Positions 34,496 to 48,672 of a stretch of DNA of 64,000 bases are shown here, piece by piece. The position numbers and the translations under genes were made by a program. The notes below the pieces were generated by a model. That model did no database searches. It was not told the DNA's origin and worked only from the letters and a program-made list of their open reading frames with translations. This DNA comes from Henricia sp. BOLD:AAB3569 (Eukaryota; Echinodermata; Asteroidea; Spinulosida; Echinasteridae): NCBI GenBank assembly GCA_037783545.1, contig JBBELK010001589.1, positions 31,477-95,476 on the forward strand, written 5' to 3'. The stretch's first letter is position 1; each line of letters begins with the position of its first letter.

Positions 34496-35639
34496 TTGTC
34501 CTAAAAAAATGACAGACTTTCGCCGGGAAATGGCAGAGAAATTTCAGAGTTTAGAAAAAAAAGGGGTTGGCGCTTCCTGGATGCTCCCGCAACCTGTGGC
34601 TGTCTGTACACACCTCTTTGGTGTACTCCTGACTCGTGCGCATGCTCAGTCCTTCGGACTGTCGTTGACACGGCCCAGTTTGGGACGGGATTTTGGTCAA
34701 AGTGTGGTCCAAACGTCGGCAAATTTGGAGGTCGAAAAATGTTCCGACGAACTTCAAATTGTGCATGCTCCAAAGACTCTATATTGCGCACTTGTCCTAA
34801 AAAATTGAAAGACTTTCGCCGGGAAATGGCAGAGAAATTTCAGAGTTTAGAAAAAAAAGGGGTTGGCGCTTCCTGGATGCTCCCGCAACCTGTGGCTGTC
34901 TGTAAACACCTCTTTGGTGTACTCCTGACTCGTGCGCATGCTCAGTCCTTCGGACTGTCGTTGACACGGCCCAGTTTGGGACGGGATTTTTGTCAAAGTG
35001 TGGTCCGAACGTCGGCAAATTTGGAGGTCGAAAAATGTTCCGACGAACTTCAAATTTTGCATGCTCCAAAGACTCTATATTGCGCACTTGTCCTAAAAAA
35101 TTGACAGACTTTCGCCGGGAAATGGCAGAGAAATTTCAGAGTTTAGAAGAAAAAAAGGGTTGGCGCTTCCTGGATGCTCCCGCAACCTGTGGCTGTCTGT
35201 ACACACCTCTTTGGTGTACTCCTGACTCGTGCGCATGCTCAGTCCTTCGGACTGTCGTTGACACGGCCCAGTTTGGGACGGGATTTTGGTCAAAGTGTGG
35301 TCCAAACGTCGGCAAATTTGGAGGTCGAAAAATGTTCCGACGAACTTCAAATTTTGCATGCTCCAAAGACTCTATATTGCGCACTTGTCCTAAAAAATTG
35401 ACAGACTTTCGCCGGGAAATGGCAGAGAAATTTCAGAGTTTAGAAAAAAAAGGGGTTGGCGCTTCCTGGATGCTCCCGCAACCTGTGGCTGTCTGTACAC
35501 ACCTCTTTGGTGTACTCCTGACTCGTGCGCATGCTCAGTCCTTCGGACTGTCGTTGACACGGCCCAGTTTGGGACGGGATTTTGGTCAAAGTGTGGTCCA
35601 AACGTCGGCAAATTTGGAGGTCGAAAAATGTTCCGACGA

Positions 35640-38600
35640 ACTTCAAATTTTGCATGCTCCAAAGACTGTATATTTCTCACTTGTCCTAAAAAATTGAAAG
35701 ACTTTCGCCGGGAAATGGCAGAGAAATTTCAGAGTTTAGAAAAAAAAGGGGTTGGCGCTTCCTGGATGCTCCCGCAACCTGTGGCTGTCTGTACACACCT
35801 CTTTGGTGTACTCCTGACTCGTGCGCATGCTCAGTCCTTCGGACTGTCGTTGACACGGCCCAGTTTGGGACGGGATTTTGGTCAAAGTGTGGTCCAAACG
35901 TCGGCAAATTTGGAGGTCGAAAAATGTTCCGACGAACTTCAAATTTTGCATGCTCCAAAGACTCTATAATGCGCACTTGTCTTAAAAAATTGACAGACTT
36001 TCGCCGGGAAATGGCAGAGAAATTTCAGAGTTTAGAAAAAAAAGGGGTTGGCGCTTCCTGGATGCTCCCGCAACCTGTGGCTGTCTGTACACACCTCTTT
36101 GGTGTACTCCTGACTCGTGCGCATGCTCAGTCCTTCGGACTGTCGTTGACACGGCCCAGTTTGGGACGGGATTTTGGTCAAAGTGTGGTCCAAACGAGGG
36201 CAAATTTGGAGGTCGAAAAATGTTCCGACGAACTTCAAATTTTGCATGCTCCAAAGACTGTATATTGCGCACTTGTCCTAAAAAATTGACAGACTTTCGC
36301 CGGGAAATGGCAGAGAAATTTCAGAGTTTAGAAAAAATAGGGGTTGGCGCTTCCTGGATGCTCCCGCAACCTGTGGCTGTCTGTACACACCTCTTTGGTG
36401 TACTCCTGACTCGTGCGCATGCTCAGTCCTTCGGACTGTCGTTGACACGGCCCAGTTTGGGACGGGATTTTGGTCAAAGTGTGGTCCAAACGTCGGCAAA
36501 TTTGGAGGTCGAAAAATGTTCCGACGAACTTCAAATTGTGCATGCTCCAAAGACTCTATATTGCGCACTTGTCCTAAAAAATTGACAGACTTTCGCCGGG
36601 AAATGGCAGAGAAATTTCAGAGTTTAGAAGAAAAAAAAAGGGTTGGCGCTTCCTGGATGCTCCCGCAACCTGTGGCTGTCTGTACACACCTCTTTGGTGT
36701 ACTCCTGACTCGTGCGCATGCTCAGTCCTTCGGACTGTCGTTGACACGGCCCAGTTTGGGACGGGATTTTGGTCAAAGTGTGGTCCAAACGTCGGCAAAT
36801 TTGGAGGTCGAAAAATGTTCCGACGAACTTCAAATTTTGCATGCTCCAAAGACTGTATATTGCGCACTTGTCCTAAAAAATTGACAGACTTTCGCCGGGA
36901 AATGGCAGAGAAATTTCAGAGTTTAGAAAAAATAGGGGTTGGCGCTTCCTGGATGCTCTCGCAACCTGTGGCTGTCTGTACACACCTCTTTGGTGTACTC
37001 CTGACTCGTGCGCATGCTCAGTCCTTCGGACTGTCGTTGACACGGCCCAGTTTGGGACGGGATTTTGGTCAAAGTGTGGTCCAAACGTCGGCAAATTTGG
37101 AGGTCGAAAAATGTTCCGACGAACTTCAAATTTTGCATGCTCCAAAGACTCTATATTGCGCACTTGTCCTAAAAAAATGACAGACTTTCGCCGGGAAATG
37201 GCAGAGAAATTTCAGAGTTTAGAAAAAAAAGGGGTTGGCGCTTCCTGGATGCTCCCGCAACCTGTGGCTGTCTGTACACACCTCTTTGGTGTACTCCTGA
37301 CTCGTGCGCATGCTCAGTCCTTCGGACTGTCGTTGACACGGCCCAGTTTGGGACGGGATTTTGGTCAAAGTGTGGTCCAAACGTCGGCAAATTTGGAGGT
37401 CGAAAAATGTTCCGACGAACTTCAAATGTTGCATGCTCCAAAGACTCTATATTGCGCACTTGTCCTAAAAAATTGACAGACTTTCGCCGGGAAATGGCAG
37501 AGAAATTTCAGAGTTTAGAAGAAAAAAAAGGGTTGGCGCTTCCTGGATGCTCCCGCAACCTGTGGCTGTCTGTACACACCTCTTTGGTGTACTCCTGACT
37601 CGTGCGCATGCTCAGTCCTTCGGACTGTCGTTGACACGGCCCAGTTTGGGACGGGATTTTGGTCAAAGTGTGGTCCAAACGTCGGCAAATTTGGAGGTCG
37701 AAAAATGTTCCGACGAACTTCAAATTTTGCATGCTCCAAAGACACTATATTGCGCACTTGTCCTAAAAAATTGACAGACTTTCGCCGGGAAATGGCAGAG
37801 AAATTTCAGAGTTTAGAAAAAAAAGGGGTTGGCGCTTCCTGGATGCTCCCGCAACCTGTGGCTGTCTGTACACACCTCTTTGGTGTACTCCTGACTCGTG
37901 CGCATGCTCAGTCCTTCGGACTGTCGTTGACACGGCCCAGTTTGGGACGGGATTTTGGTCAAAGTGTGGTCCAAACGTCGGCAAATTTGGAGGTCGAAAA
38001 ATGTTCCGACGAACTTCAAATTTTGCATGCTCCAAAGACTCTATAATGCGCACTTGTCCTAAAAAATTGACAGACTTTCGCCGGGAAATGGCAGAGAAAT
38101 TTCAGAGTTTAGAAAAAAAAGGGGTTGGCGCTTCCTGGATGCTCCCGCAACCTGTGGCTGTCTGTACACACCTCTTTGGTGTACTCCTGACTCGTGCGCA
38201 TGCTCAGTCCTTCGGACTGTCGTTGACACGGCCCAGTTTGGGACGGGATTTTGGTCAAAGTGTGGTCCAAACGAGGGCAAATTTGGAGGTCGAAAAATGT
38301 TCCGACGAACTTCAAATTTTGCATGCTCCAAAGACTGTATATTGCGCACTTGTCCTAAAAAATTGACAGACTTTCGCCGGGAAATGGCAGAGACATTTCA
38401 GAGTTTAGAAAAAATAGGGGTTGGCGCTTCCTGGATGCTCCCGCAACCTGTGGCTGTCTGTACACACCTCTTTGGTGTACTCCTGACTCGTGCGCATGCT
38501 CAGTCCTTCGGACTGTCGTTGACACGGCCCAGTTTGGGACGGGATTTTGGTCAAAGTGTGGTCCAAACGTCGGCAAATTTGGAGGTCGAAAAATGTTCCG

Positions 38601-39540
38601 ACGAACTTCAAATTGTGCATGCTCCAAAGACTCTATATTGCGCACTTGTCCTAAAAAATTGACAGACTTTCGCCGGGAAATGGCAGAGAAATTTCAGAGT
38701 TTAGAAAGAAAAAAAGGGTTGGCGCTTCCTGGATGCTCCCGCAACCTGTGGCTGTCTGTACACACCTCTTTGGTGTACTCCTGACTCGTGCGCATGCTCA
38801 GTCCTTCGGACTGTCGTTGACACGGCCCAGTTTGGGACGGGATTTTGGTCAAAGTGTGGTCCAAACGTCGGCAAATTTGGAGGTCGAAAAATGTTCCGAC
38901 GAACTTCAAATTTTGCATGCTCCAAAGACTGTATATTGCGCACTTGTCCTAAAAAATTGACAGACTTTCGCCGGGAAATGGCAGAGAAATTTCAGAGTTT
39001 AGAAAAAATAGGGGTTGGCGCTTCCTGGATGCTCTCGCAACCTGTGGCTGTCTGTACACACCTCTTTGGTGTACTCCTGACTCGTGCGCATGCTCAGTCC
39101 TTCGGACTGTCGTTGACACGGCCCAGTTTGGGACGGGATTTTGGTCAAAGTGTGGTCCAAACGTCGGCAAATTTGGAGGTCGAAAAATGTTCCGACGAAC
39201 TTCAAATTTTGCATGCTCCAAAGACTCTATATTGCGCACTTGTCCTAAAAAAATGACAGACTTTCGCCGGGAAATGGCAGAGAAATTTCAGAGTTTAGAA
39301 AAAAAAGGGGTTGGCGCTTCCTGGATGCTCCCGCAACCTGTGGCTGTCTGTACACACCTCTTTGGTGTACTCCTGACTCGTGCGCATGCTCAGTCCTTCG
39401 GACTGTCGTTCACACGGCCCAGTTTGGGACGGGATTTTGGTCAAAGTGTGGTCCAAACGTCGGCAAATTTGGAGGTCGAAAAATGTTCCGACGAACTTCA
39501 AATTGTGCATGCTCCAAAGACTCTATATTGCGCACTTGTC
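35640..39540 (+). repeat. Higher-order repeat, 2077 bp (7 monomers), about two copies
   Basis: CAAACGAGGG occurs at 36191 and 38268, exactly 2077 bp apart. Around it the same order holds in both copies: ATAATGCGC, the CGAGGG monomer, AAAAAATAGGGG, AATTGTGCATG, an interrupted A-tract (GAAGAAAA near 36628, GAAAGAAAA near 38704), AAAAAATAGGGG with GCTCTCGCAAC, and CCTAAAAAAATGAC. Confidence 0.8.
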
Positions 39541-42500
39541 CTAAACAATTGAAAGACTTTCGCCGGGAAATGGCAGAGAAATTTCAGAGTTTAGAAAAAA
39601 AAGGGGTTGGCGCTTCATGGATGCTCCCGCAACCTGTGGCTGTCTGTACACACCTCTTTGGTGTACTCCTGACTCGTGCGCATGCTCAGTCCTTCGGACT
39701 GTCGTTGACACGGCCCAGTTTGGGACGGGATTTTGGTCAAAGTGTGGTCCAAACGTCGGCAAATTTGGAGGTCGAAAAATGTTCCGACGAACTTCAAATT
39801 TTGCATGCTCCAAAGACTCTATATTGCGCACTTGTCCTAAAAAATTGACAGACTTTCGCCGGGAAATGGCAGAGAAATTTCAGAGTTTAGAAAAAAAAGG
39901 GGTTGGCGCTTCCTGGATGCTCCCGCAACCTGTGGCTGTCTGTACACACCTCTTTGGTGTACTCCTGACTCGTGCGCATGCTCAGTCCTTCGGACTGTCG
40001 TTGACACGGCCCAGTTTGGGACGGGATTTTGGTCAAAGTGTGGTCCAAACGTCGGCAAATTTGGAGGTCGAAAAATGTTCCGACGAACTTCAAATTTTGC
40101 ATGCTCCAAAGACTCTATATTGCGCACTTGTCCTAACAAATTGACAGACTTTCACCGGGAAATGGCAGAGAAATTTCAGAGTTTAGAAAAAAAAGGGGGT
40201 TGGCGCTTCCTGGATGCTCCCGTAACCTGTGGCTGTCTGTACACACCTCTTTGGTGTACTCCTGACTCGTGCGCATGCTCAGTCCTTCGGACTGTCGTTG
40301 ACACGGCCCAGTTTGGGACGGGATTTTGGTCAAAGTGTGGTCCAAACGTCGGCAAATTTGGAGGTCGAAAAATGTTCCGACGAACTTCAAATTTTGCATG
40401 CTCCAAAGACTCTATATTGCGCACTTGTCCTAAAAAATTGACAGACTTTCGCCGGGAAATGGCAGAGAAATTTCAGAGTTTAGAAAGAAAAAAAGGGTTG
40501 GCGCTTCCTGGATGCTCCCGCAACCTGTGGCTGTCTGTACACACCTCTTTGGTGTACTCCTGACTCGTGCGCATGCTCAGTCCTTCGGACTGTCGTTGAC
40601 ACGGCCCAGTTTGGGACGGGATTTTGGTCAAAGTGTGGTCCAAACGTCGGCAAATTTGGAGGTCGAAAAATGTTCCGACGAACTTCAAATTTTGCATGCT
40701 CCAAAGACTGTATATTGCGCACTTGTCCTAAAAAATTGACAGACTTTCGCCGGGAAATGGCAGAGAAATTTCAGAGTTTAGAAAAAATAGGGGTTGGCGC
40801 TTCCTGGATGCTCTCGCAACCTGTGGCTGTCTGTACACACCTCTTTGGTGTACTCCTGACTCGTGCGCATGCTCAGTCCTTCGGACTGTCGTTGACACGG
40901 CCCAGTTTGGGACGGGATTTTGGTCAAAGTGTGGTCCAAACGTCGGCAAATTTGGAGGTCGAAAAATGTTCCGACGAACTTCAAATTTTGCATGCTCCAA
41001 AGACTCTATATTGCGCACTTGTCCTAAAAAAATGACAGACTTTCGCCGGGAAATGGCAGAGAAATTTCAGAGTTTAGAAAAAAAAGGGGTTGGCGCTTCC
41101 TGGATGCTCCCGCAACCTGTGGCTGTCTGTACACACCTCTTTGGTGTACTCCTGACTCGTGCGCATGCTCAGTCCTTCGGACTGTCGTTCACACGGCCCA
41201 GTTTGGGACGGGATTTTGGTCAAAGTGTGGTCCAAACGTCGGCAAATTTGGAGGTCGAAAAATGTTCCGACGAACTTCAAATTGTGCATGCTCCAAAGAC
41301 TCTATATTGCGCACTTGTCCTAAACAATTGAAAGACTTTCGCCGGGAAATGGCAGAGAAATTTCAGAGTTTAGAAAAAAAAGGGGTTGGCGCTTCATGGA
41401 TGCTCCCGCAACCTGTGGCTGTCTGTACACACCTCTTTGGTGTACTCCTGACTCGTGCGCATGCTCAGTCCTTCGGACTGTCGTTGACACGGCCCAGTTT
41501 GGGACGGGATTTTGGTCAAAGTGTGGTCCAAACGTCGGCAAATTTGGAGGTCGAAAAATGTTCCGACGAACTTCAAATTTTGCATGCTCCAAAGACTCTA
41601 TATTGCGCACTTGTCCTAAAAAATTGACAGACTTTCGCCGGGAAATGGCAGAGAAATTTCAGAGTTTAGAAAAAAAAGGGGTTGGCGCTTCCTGGATGCT
41701 CCCGCAACCTGTGGCTGTCTGTACACACCTCTTTGGTGTACTCCTGACTCGTGCGCATGCTCAGTCCTTCGGACTGTCGTTGACACGGCCCAGTTTGGGA
41801 CGGGATTTTGGTCAAAGTGTGGTCCAAACGTCGGCAAATTTGGAGGTCGAAAAATGTTCCGACGAACTTCAAATTTTGCATGCTCCAAAGACTCTATATT
41901 GCGCACTTGTCCTAACAAATTGACAGACTTTCACCGGGAAATGGCAGAGAAATTTCAGAGTTTAGAAAAAAAAGGGGGTTGGCGCTTCCTGGATGCTCCC
42001 GTAACCTGTGGCTGTCTGTACACACCTCTTTGGTGTACTCCTGACTCGTGCGCATGCTCAGTCCTTCGGACTGTCGTTGACACGGCCCAGTTTGGGACGG
42101 GATTTTGGTCAAAGTGTGGTCCAAACGTCGGCAAATTTGGAGGTCGAAAAATGTTCCGACGAACTTCAAATTTTGCATGCTCCAAAGACTCTATATTGCG
42201 CACTTGTCCTAAAAAATTGACAGACTTTCGCCGGGAAATGGCAGAGAAATTTCAGAGTTTAGAAGAAAAAAAAAGGGTTGGCGCTTCCTGGATGCTCCCG
42301 CAACCTGTGGCTGTCTGTACACACCTCTTTGGTGTACTCCTGACTCGTGCGCATGCTCAGTCCTTCGGACTGTCGTTGACACGGCCCAGTTTGGGACGGG
42401 ATTTTGGTCAAAGTGTGGTCCAAACGTCGGCAAATTTGGAGGTCGAAAAATGTTCCGACGAACTTCAAATTTTGCATGCTCCAAAGACTGTATATTGCGC

Positions 42501-45500
42501 ACTTGTCCTAAAAAATTGACAGACTTTCGCCGGGAAATGGCAGAGAAATTTCAGAGTTTAGAAAAAATAGGGGTTGGCGCTTCCTGGATGCTCTCGCAAC
42601 CTGTGGCTGTCTGTACACACCTCTTTGGTGTACTCCTGACTCGTGCGCATGCTCAGTCCTTCGGACTGTCGTTGACACGGCCCAGTTTGGGACGGGATTT
42701 TGGTCAAAGTGTGGTCCAAACGTCGGCAAATTTGGAGGTCGAAAAATGTTCCGACGAACTTCAAATTTTGCATGCTCCAAAGACTCTATATTGCGCACTT
42801 GTCCTAAAAAAATGACAGACTTTCGCCGGGAAATGGCAGAGAAATTTCAGAGTTTAGAAAAAAAAGGGGTTGGCGCTTCCTGGATGCTCCCGCAACCTGT
42901 GGCTGTCTGTACACACCTCTTTGGTGTACTCCTGACTCGTGCGCATGCTCAGTCCTTCGGACTGTCGTTCACACGGCCCAGTTTGGGACGGGATTTTGGT
43001 CAAAGTGTGGTCCAAACGTCGGCAAATTTGGAGGTCGAAAAATGTTCCGACGAACTTCAAATTGTGCATGCTCCAAAGACTCTATAATGCGCACTTGTCC
43101 TAAAAAATTGAAAGACTTTCGCCGGGAAATGGCAGAGAAATTTCAGAGTTTAGAAAAAAAAAGGGGTTGGCGCTTCCTGGATGCTCCCGCAACCTGTGGC
43201 TGTCTGTACACACCTCTTTGGTGTACTCCTGACTCGTGCGCATGCTCAGTCCTTCGGACTGTCGTTGACACGGCCCAGTTTGGGACGGGATTTTGGTCAA
43301 AGTGTGGTCCAAACGTCGGCAAATTTGGAGGTCGAAAAATGTTCCGACGAACTTCAAATTGTGCATGCTCCAAAGACTCTATATTGCGCACTTGTCCTAA
43401 AAAATTGACAGACTTTCGCCGGGAAATGGCAGAGAAATTTAAGAGTTTAGAAAAAATAGGGGTTGGCGCTTCCTGGATGCTCCCGCAACCTGTGGCTGTC
43501 TGTACACACCTCTTTGGTGTACTCCTGACTCGTGCGCATGCTCAGTCCTTCGGACTGTCGTTGACACGGCCCAGTTTGGGACGGGATTTTGGTCAAAGTG
43601 TGGTCCAAACGTCGGCAAATTTGGAGGTCGAAAAATGTTCCGACGAACTTCAAATTGTGCATGCTCCAAAGACTCTATATTGCGCACTTGTCCTAAAAAA
43701 TTGACAGACTTTCGCCGGGAAATGGCAGAGAAATTTCAGAGTTTAGAAGAAAAAAAAAGGGTTGGCGCTTCCTGGATGCTCCCGCAACCTGTGGCTGTCT
43801 GTACACACCTCTTTGGTGTACTCCTGACTCGTGCGCATGCTCAGTCCTTCGGACTGTCGTTGACACGGCCCAGTTTGGGACGGGATTTTGGTCAAAGTGT
43901 GGTCCAAACGTCGGCAAATTTGGAGGTCGAAAAATGTTCCGACGAACTTCAAATTTTGCATGCTCCAAAGACTGTATATTGCGCACTTGTCCTAAAAAAT
44001 TGACAGACTTTCGCCGGGAAATGGCAGAGAAATTTCAGAGTTTAGAAAAAATAGGGGTTGGCGCTTCCTGGATGCTCTCGCAACCTGTGGCTGTCTGTAC
44101 ACACCTCTTTGGTGTACTCCTGACTCGTGCGCATGCTCAGTCCTTCGGACTGTCGTTGACACGGCCCAGTTTGGGACGGGATTTTGGTCAAAGTGTGGTC
44201 CAAACGTCGGCAAATTTGGAGGTCGAAAAATGTTCCGACGAACTTCAAATTTTGCATGCTCCAAAGACTCTATATTGCGCACTTGTCCTAAAAAAATGAC
44301 AGACTTTCGCCGGGAAATGGCAGAGAAATTTCAGAGTTTAGAAAAAAAAGGGGTTGGCGCTTCCTGGATGCTCCCGCAACCTGTGGCTGTCTGTACACAC
44401 CTCTTTGGTGTACTCCTGACTCGTGCGCATGCTCAGTCCTTCGGACTGTCGTTCACACGGCCCAGTTTGGGACGGGATTTTGGTCAAAGTGTGGTCCAAA
44501 CGTCGGCAAATTTGGAGGTCGAAAAATGTTCCGACGAACTTCAAATTGTGCATGCTCCAAAGACTCTATAATGCGCACTTGTCCTAAAAAATTGAAAGAC
44601 TTTCGCCGGGAAATGGCAGAGAAATTTCAGAGTTTAGAAAAAAAAAGGGGTTGGCGCTTCCTGGATGCTCCCGCAACCTGTGGCTGTCTGTACACACCTC
44701 TTTGGTGTACTCCTGACTCGTGCGCATGCTCAGTCCTTCGGACTGTCGTTGACACGGCCCAGTTTGGGACGGGATTTTGGTCAAAGTGTGGTCCAAACGT
44801 CGGCAAATTTGGAGGTCGAAAAATGTTCCGACGAACTTCAAATTGTGCATGCTCCAAAGACTCTATATTGCGCACTTGTCCTAAAAAATTGAAAGACTTT
44901 CGCCGGGAAATGGCAGAGAAATTTCAGAGTTTAGAAAAAAAAGGGGTTGGCGCTTCCTGGATGCTCCCGCAACCCGTGGCTGTCTGTACACACCTCTTTG
45001 GTGTACTCCTGACTCGTGCGCATGCTCAGTCCTTCGGACTGTCGTTGACACGGCCCAGTTTGGGACGGGATTTTGGTCAAAGTGTGGTCCAAACGAGGGC
45101 AAATTTGGAGGTCGAAAAATGTTCCGACGAACTTCAAATTTTGCATGCTCCAAAGACTGTATATTGCGCACTTGTCCTAAAAAATTGACAGACTTTCGCC
45201 GGGAAATGGCAGAGAAATTTCAGAGTTTAGAAAAAATAGGGGTTGGCGCTTCCTGGATGCTCCCGCAACCTGTGGCTGTCTGTACACACCTCTTTGGTGT
45301 ACTCCTGACTCGTGCGCATGCTCAGTCCTTCGGACTGTCGTTGACACGGCCCAGTTTGGGACGGGATTTTGGTCAAAGTGTGGTCCAAACGTCGGCAAAT
45401 TTGGAGGTCGAAAAATGTTCCGACGAACTTCAAATTTTGCATGCTCCAAAGACTCTATATTGCGCACTTGTCCTAAAAAAATGACAGACTTTCGCCGGGA

Positions 45501-46060
45501 AATGGCAGAGAAATTTCAGAGTTTAGAAAAAAAAGGGGTTGGCGCTTCCTGGATGCTCCCGCAACCTGTGGCTGTCTGTACACACCTCTTTGGTGTACTC
45601 CTGACTCGTGCGCATGCTCAGTCCTTCGGACTGTCGTTCACACGGCCCAGTTTGGGACGGGATTTTGGTCAAAGTGTGGTCCAAACGTCGGCAAATTTGG
45701 AGGTCGAAAAATGTTCCGACGAACTTCAAATTGTGCATGCTCCAAAGACTCTATATTGCGCACTTGTCCTAAAAAATTGAAAGACTTTCGCCGGGAAATG
45801 GCAGAGAAATTTCAGAGTTTAGAAAAAAAAGGGGTTGGCGCTTCCTGGATGCTCCCGCAACCTGTGGCTGTCTGTACACACCTCTTTGGTGTACTCCTGA
45901 CTCGTGCGCATGCTCAGTCCTTCGGACTGTCGTTGACACGGCCCAATTTGGGACGGGATTTTGGTCAAAGTGTGGTCCAAACGTCGGCAAATTTGGAGGT
46001 CGAAAAATGTTCCGACGAACTTCAAATTTTGCATGCTCCAAAGACTCTATATTGCGCACT
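39187..46060 (+). repeat. Ladder of overlapping higher-order units (6, 6, 5 and 4 monomers)
   Basis: One marker, GTTCACACGG in place of GTTGACACGG, has its changed C at 39411, 41190, 42970, 44454 and 45639. The intervals are 1779, 1780, 1484 and 1185 bp, or about six, six, five and four monomers. The marker monomer is always preceded by the GCTCTCGCAAC or related monomer with CCTAAAAAAATGAC, so the same segment was copied repeatedly with loss of one monomer per step in the later copies. An interrupted A-tract unit (GAAAGAAAA or GAAGAAAA) travels in the earlier copies. Confidence 0.8.
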
Positions 46061-47546
46061 TGTCCTAAAAAATTGACAGACTTTCGCCGGGAAATGGCAG
46101 AGAAATTTCAGAGTTTAGAAAAAAAAGGGGTTGGCGCTTCTTGGATGCTCCCGCAACCTGTGGCTGTCTGTACACACCTCTTTGGTGTACTCCTGACTCG
46201 TGCGCATGCTCAGTCCTTCGGACTGTCGTTGACACGGCCCAGTTTGGGACGGGATTTTGGTCAAAGTGTGGTCCAAACGTCGGCAAATTTGGAGGTCGAA
46301 AAATGTTCCGACGAACTTCAAATTTTGCATGCTCCAAAGACTCTATATTGCGCACTTGTCCTAAAAAATTGACAGACTTTCGCCGGGAAATGGCAGAGAA
46401 ATTTCAGAGTTTAGAAAAAAAAAAAAGGGTTGGCGCTTCCTGGATGCTCCCGCAACCTGTGGCTGTCTGTACACACCTCTTTGGTGTACTCCTGACTCGT
46501 GCGCATGCTCAGTCCTTCGGACTGTCGTTGACACGGCCCAGTTTGGGACGGGATTTTGGTCAAAGTGTGGTCCAAACGTCGGCAAATTTGGAGGTCGAAA
46601 AATGTTCCGACGAACTTCAAATTTTGCATGCTCCAAAGACTCTATAATGCGCACTTGTCCTACAAAATTGACAGACTTTCGCCGGGAAATGGCAGAGAAA
46701 TTTCAGAGTTTAGAAAAAAAAGGGGTTGGCGCTTCCTGGATGCTCCCGCAACCTGTGGCTGTCTGTACACACCTCTTTGGTGTACTCCTGACTCGTGCGC
46801 ATGCTCAGTCCTTCGGACTGTCGTTGACACGGCCCAGTTTGGGACGGGATTTTGGTCAAAGTGTGGTCCAAACGTCGGCAAATTTGGAGGTCGAAAAATG
46901 TTCCGACGAACTTCAAATTTTGCATGCTCCAAAGACTGTATATTGCGCACTTGTCCTAAAAAATTGAAAGACTTTCGCCGGGAAATGGCAGAGAAATTTC
47001 AGAGTTTAGACAAAAAAGGGGTTGGCGCTTCCTGGATGCTCCCGCAACCTGTGGCTGTCTGTACACACCTCTTTGGTGTACTCCTGACTCGTGCGCATGC
47101 TCAGTCCTTCGGACTGTCGTTGACACGGCCCAGTTTGGGACGGGATTTTGGTCAAAGTGTGGTCCAAACGTCGGCAAATTTGGAGGTCGAAAAATTTTCG
47201 ACGAACTTCAAATTTTGCATGCTCCAAAGACTCTATATTGCGCACTTGTCCTAAAAAAATGACAGACTTTCGCCGGGAAATGGCAGAGAAATTTCAGAGT
47301 TTAGAAAAAAAAGGGGTTGGCGCTTCCTGGATGCTCCCGCAACCTGTGGCTGTCTGTACACACCTCTTTGGTGTACTCCTGACTCGTGCGCATGCTCAGT
47401 CCTTCTGACTGTCGTTGACACGGCCCAGTTTGGGACGGGATTTTGGTCAAAGTGTGGTCCAAACGTCGGCAAATTTGGAGGTCGAAAAATGTTCCGACGA
47501 ACTTCAAATTGTGCATGCTCCAAAGACTCTATATTGCGCACTTGTC

Positions 47547-48434
47547 CTAAAAAATTGAAAGACTTTCGCCGGGAAATGGCAGAGAAATTTCAGAGTTTAG
47601 AAAAAAAAGGGGTTGGCGCTTCCTGGATGCTCCCGCAACCTGTGGCTGTCTGTACACACCTCTTTGGTGTACTCCTGACTCGTGCGCATGCTCAGTCCTT
47701 CGGACTGTCGTTGACACGGCCCAGTTTGGGACGGGATTTTGGTCAAAGTGTGGTCCAAACGTCGGCAAATTTGGAGGTCGAAAAATGTTCCGACGAACTT
47801 CAAATTTTGCATGCTCCAAAGACTCAATATTGCGCACTTGTCCTAAAAAATTGACAGACTTTCGCCGGGAAATGGCAGAGAAATTTCAGAGTTTAGAAAA
47901 AAAAGGGGTTGGCGCTTCCTGGATGCTCCCGCAACCTGTGGCTGTCTGTACACACCTCTTTGGTGTACTCCTGACTCGTGCGCATGCTCAGTCCTTCGGA
48001 CTGTCGTTGACACGGCCCAGTTTGGGACGGGATTTTGGTCAAAGTGTGGTCCAAACGTCGGCAAATTTGGAGGTCGAAAAATGTTCCGACGAACTTCAAA
48101 TTGTGCATGCTCCAAAGACTCTATATTGCGCACTTGTCCTAAAAAATTGAAAGACTTTCGCCGGGAAATGGCAGAGAAATTTCAGAGTTTAGAAAAAAAA
48201 GGGGTTGGCGCTTCCTGGATGCTCCCGCAACCTGTGGCTGTCTGTACACACCTCTTTGGTGTACTCCTGACTCGTGCGCATGCTCAGTCCTTCGGACTGT
48301 CGTTGACACGGCCCAGTTTGGGACGGGATTTTGGTCAAAGTGTGGTCCAAACGTCGGCAAATTTGGAGGTCGAAAAATGTTCCGACGAACTTCAAATTTT
48401 GCATGCTCCAAAGACTCAATATTGCGCACTTGTC
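47547..48434 (+). repeat. Dimeric higher-order repeat, 592 bp
   Basis: Alternating monomers, one ending GACTCAATATTG and one with AATTGTGCATG followed by TTGAAAGAC, recur 592 bp apart (GACTCAAT at 47821 and 48413). The GACTCAAT variant appears again near 49599 and 50787, showing further spread. Confidence 0.75.
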
Positions 48435-48672
48435 CTAAAAAATTGACAGACTTTCGCCGGGAAATGGCAGAGAAATTTCAGAGTTTAGAAAAAAAAGGGG
48501 TTGGCGCTTCCTGGATGCTCCCGCAACCTGTGGCTGTCTGTACACACCTCTTTGGTGTACTCCTGACTCGTGCGCATGCTCAGTCCTTCGGACTGTCGTT
48601 GACACGGCCCAGTTTGGGACGGGATTTTGGTCAAAGTGTGGTCCAAACGTCGGCAAATTTGGAGGTCGAAAA

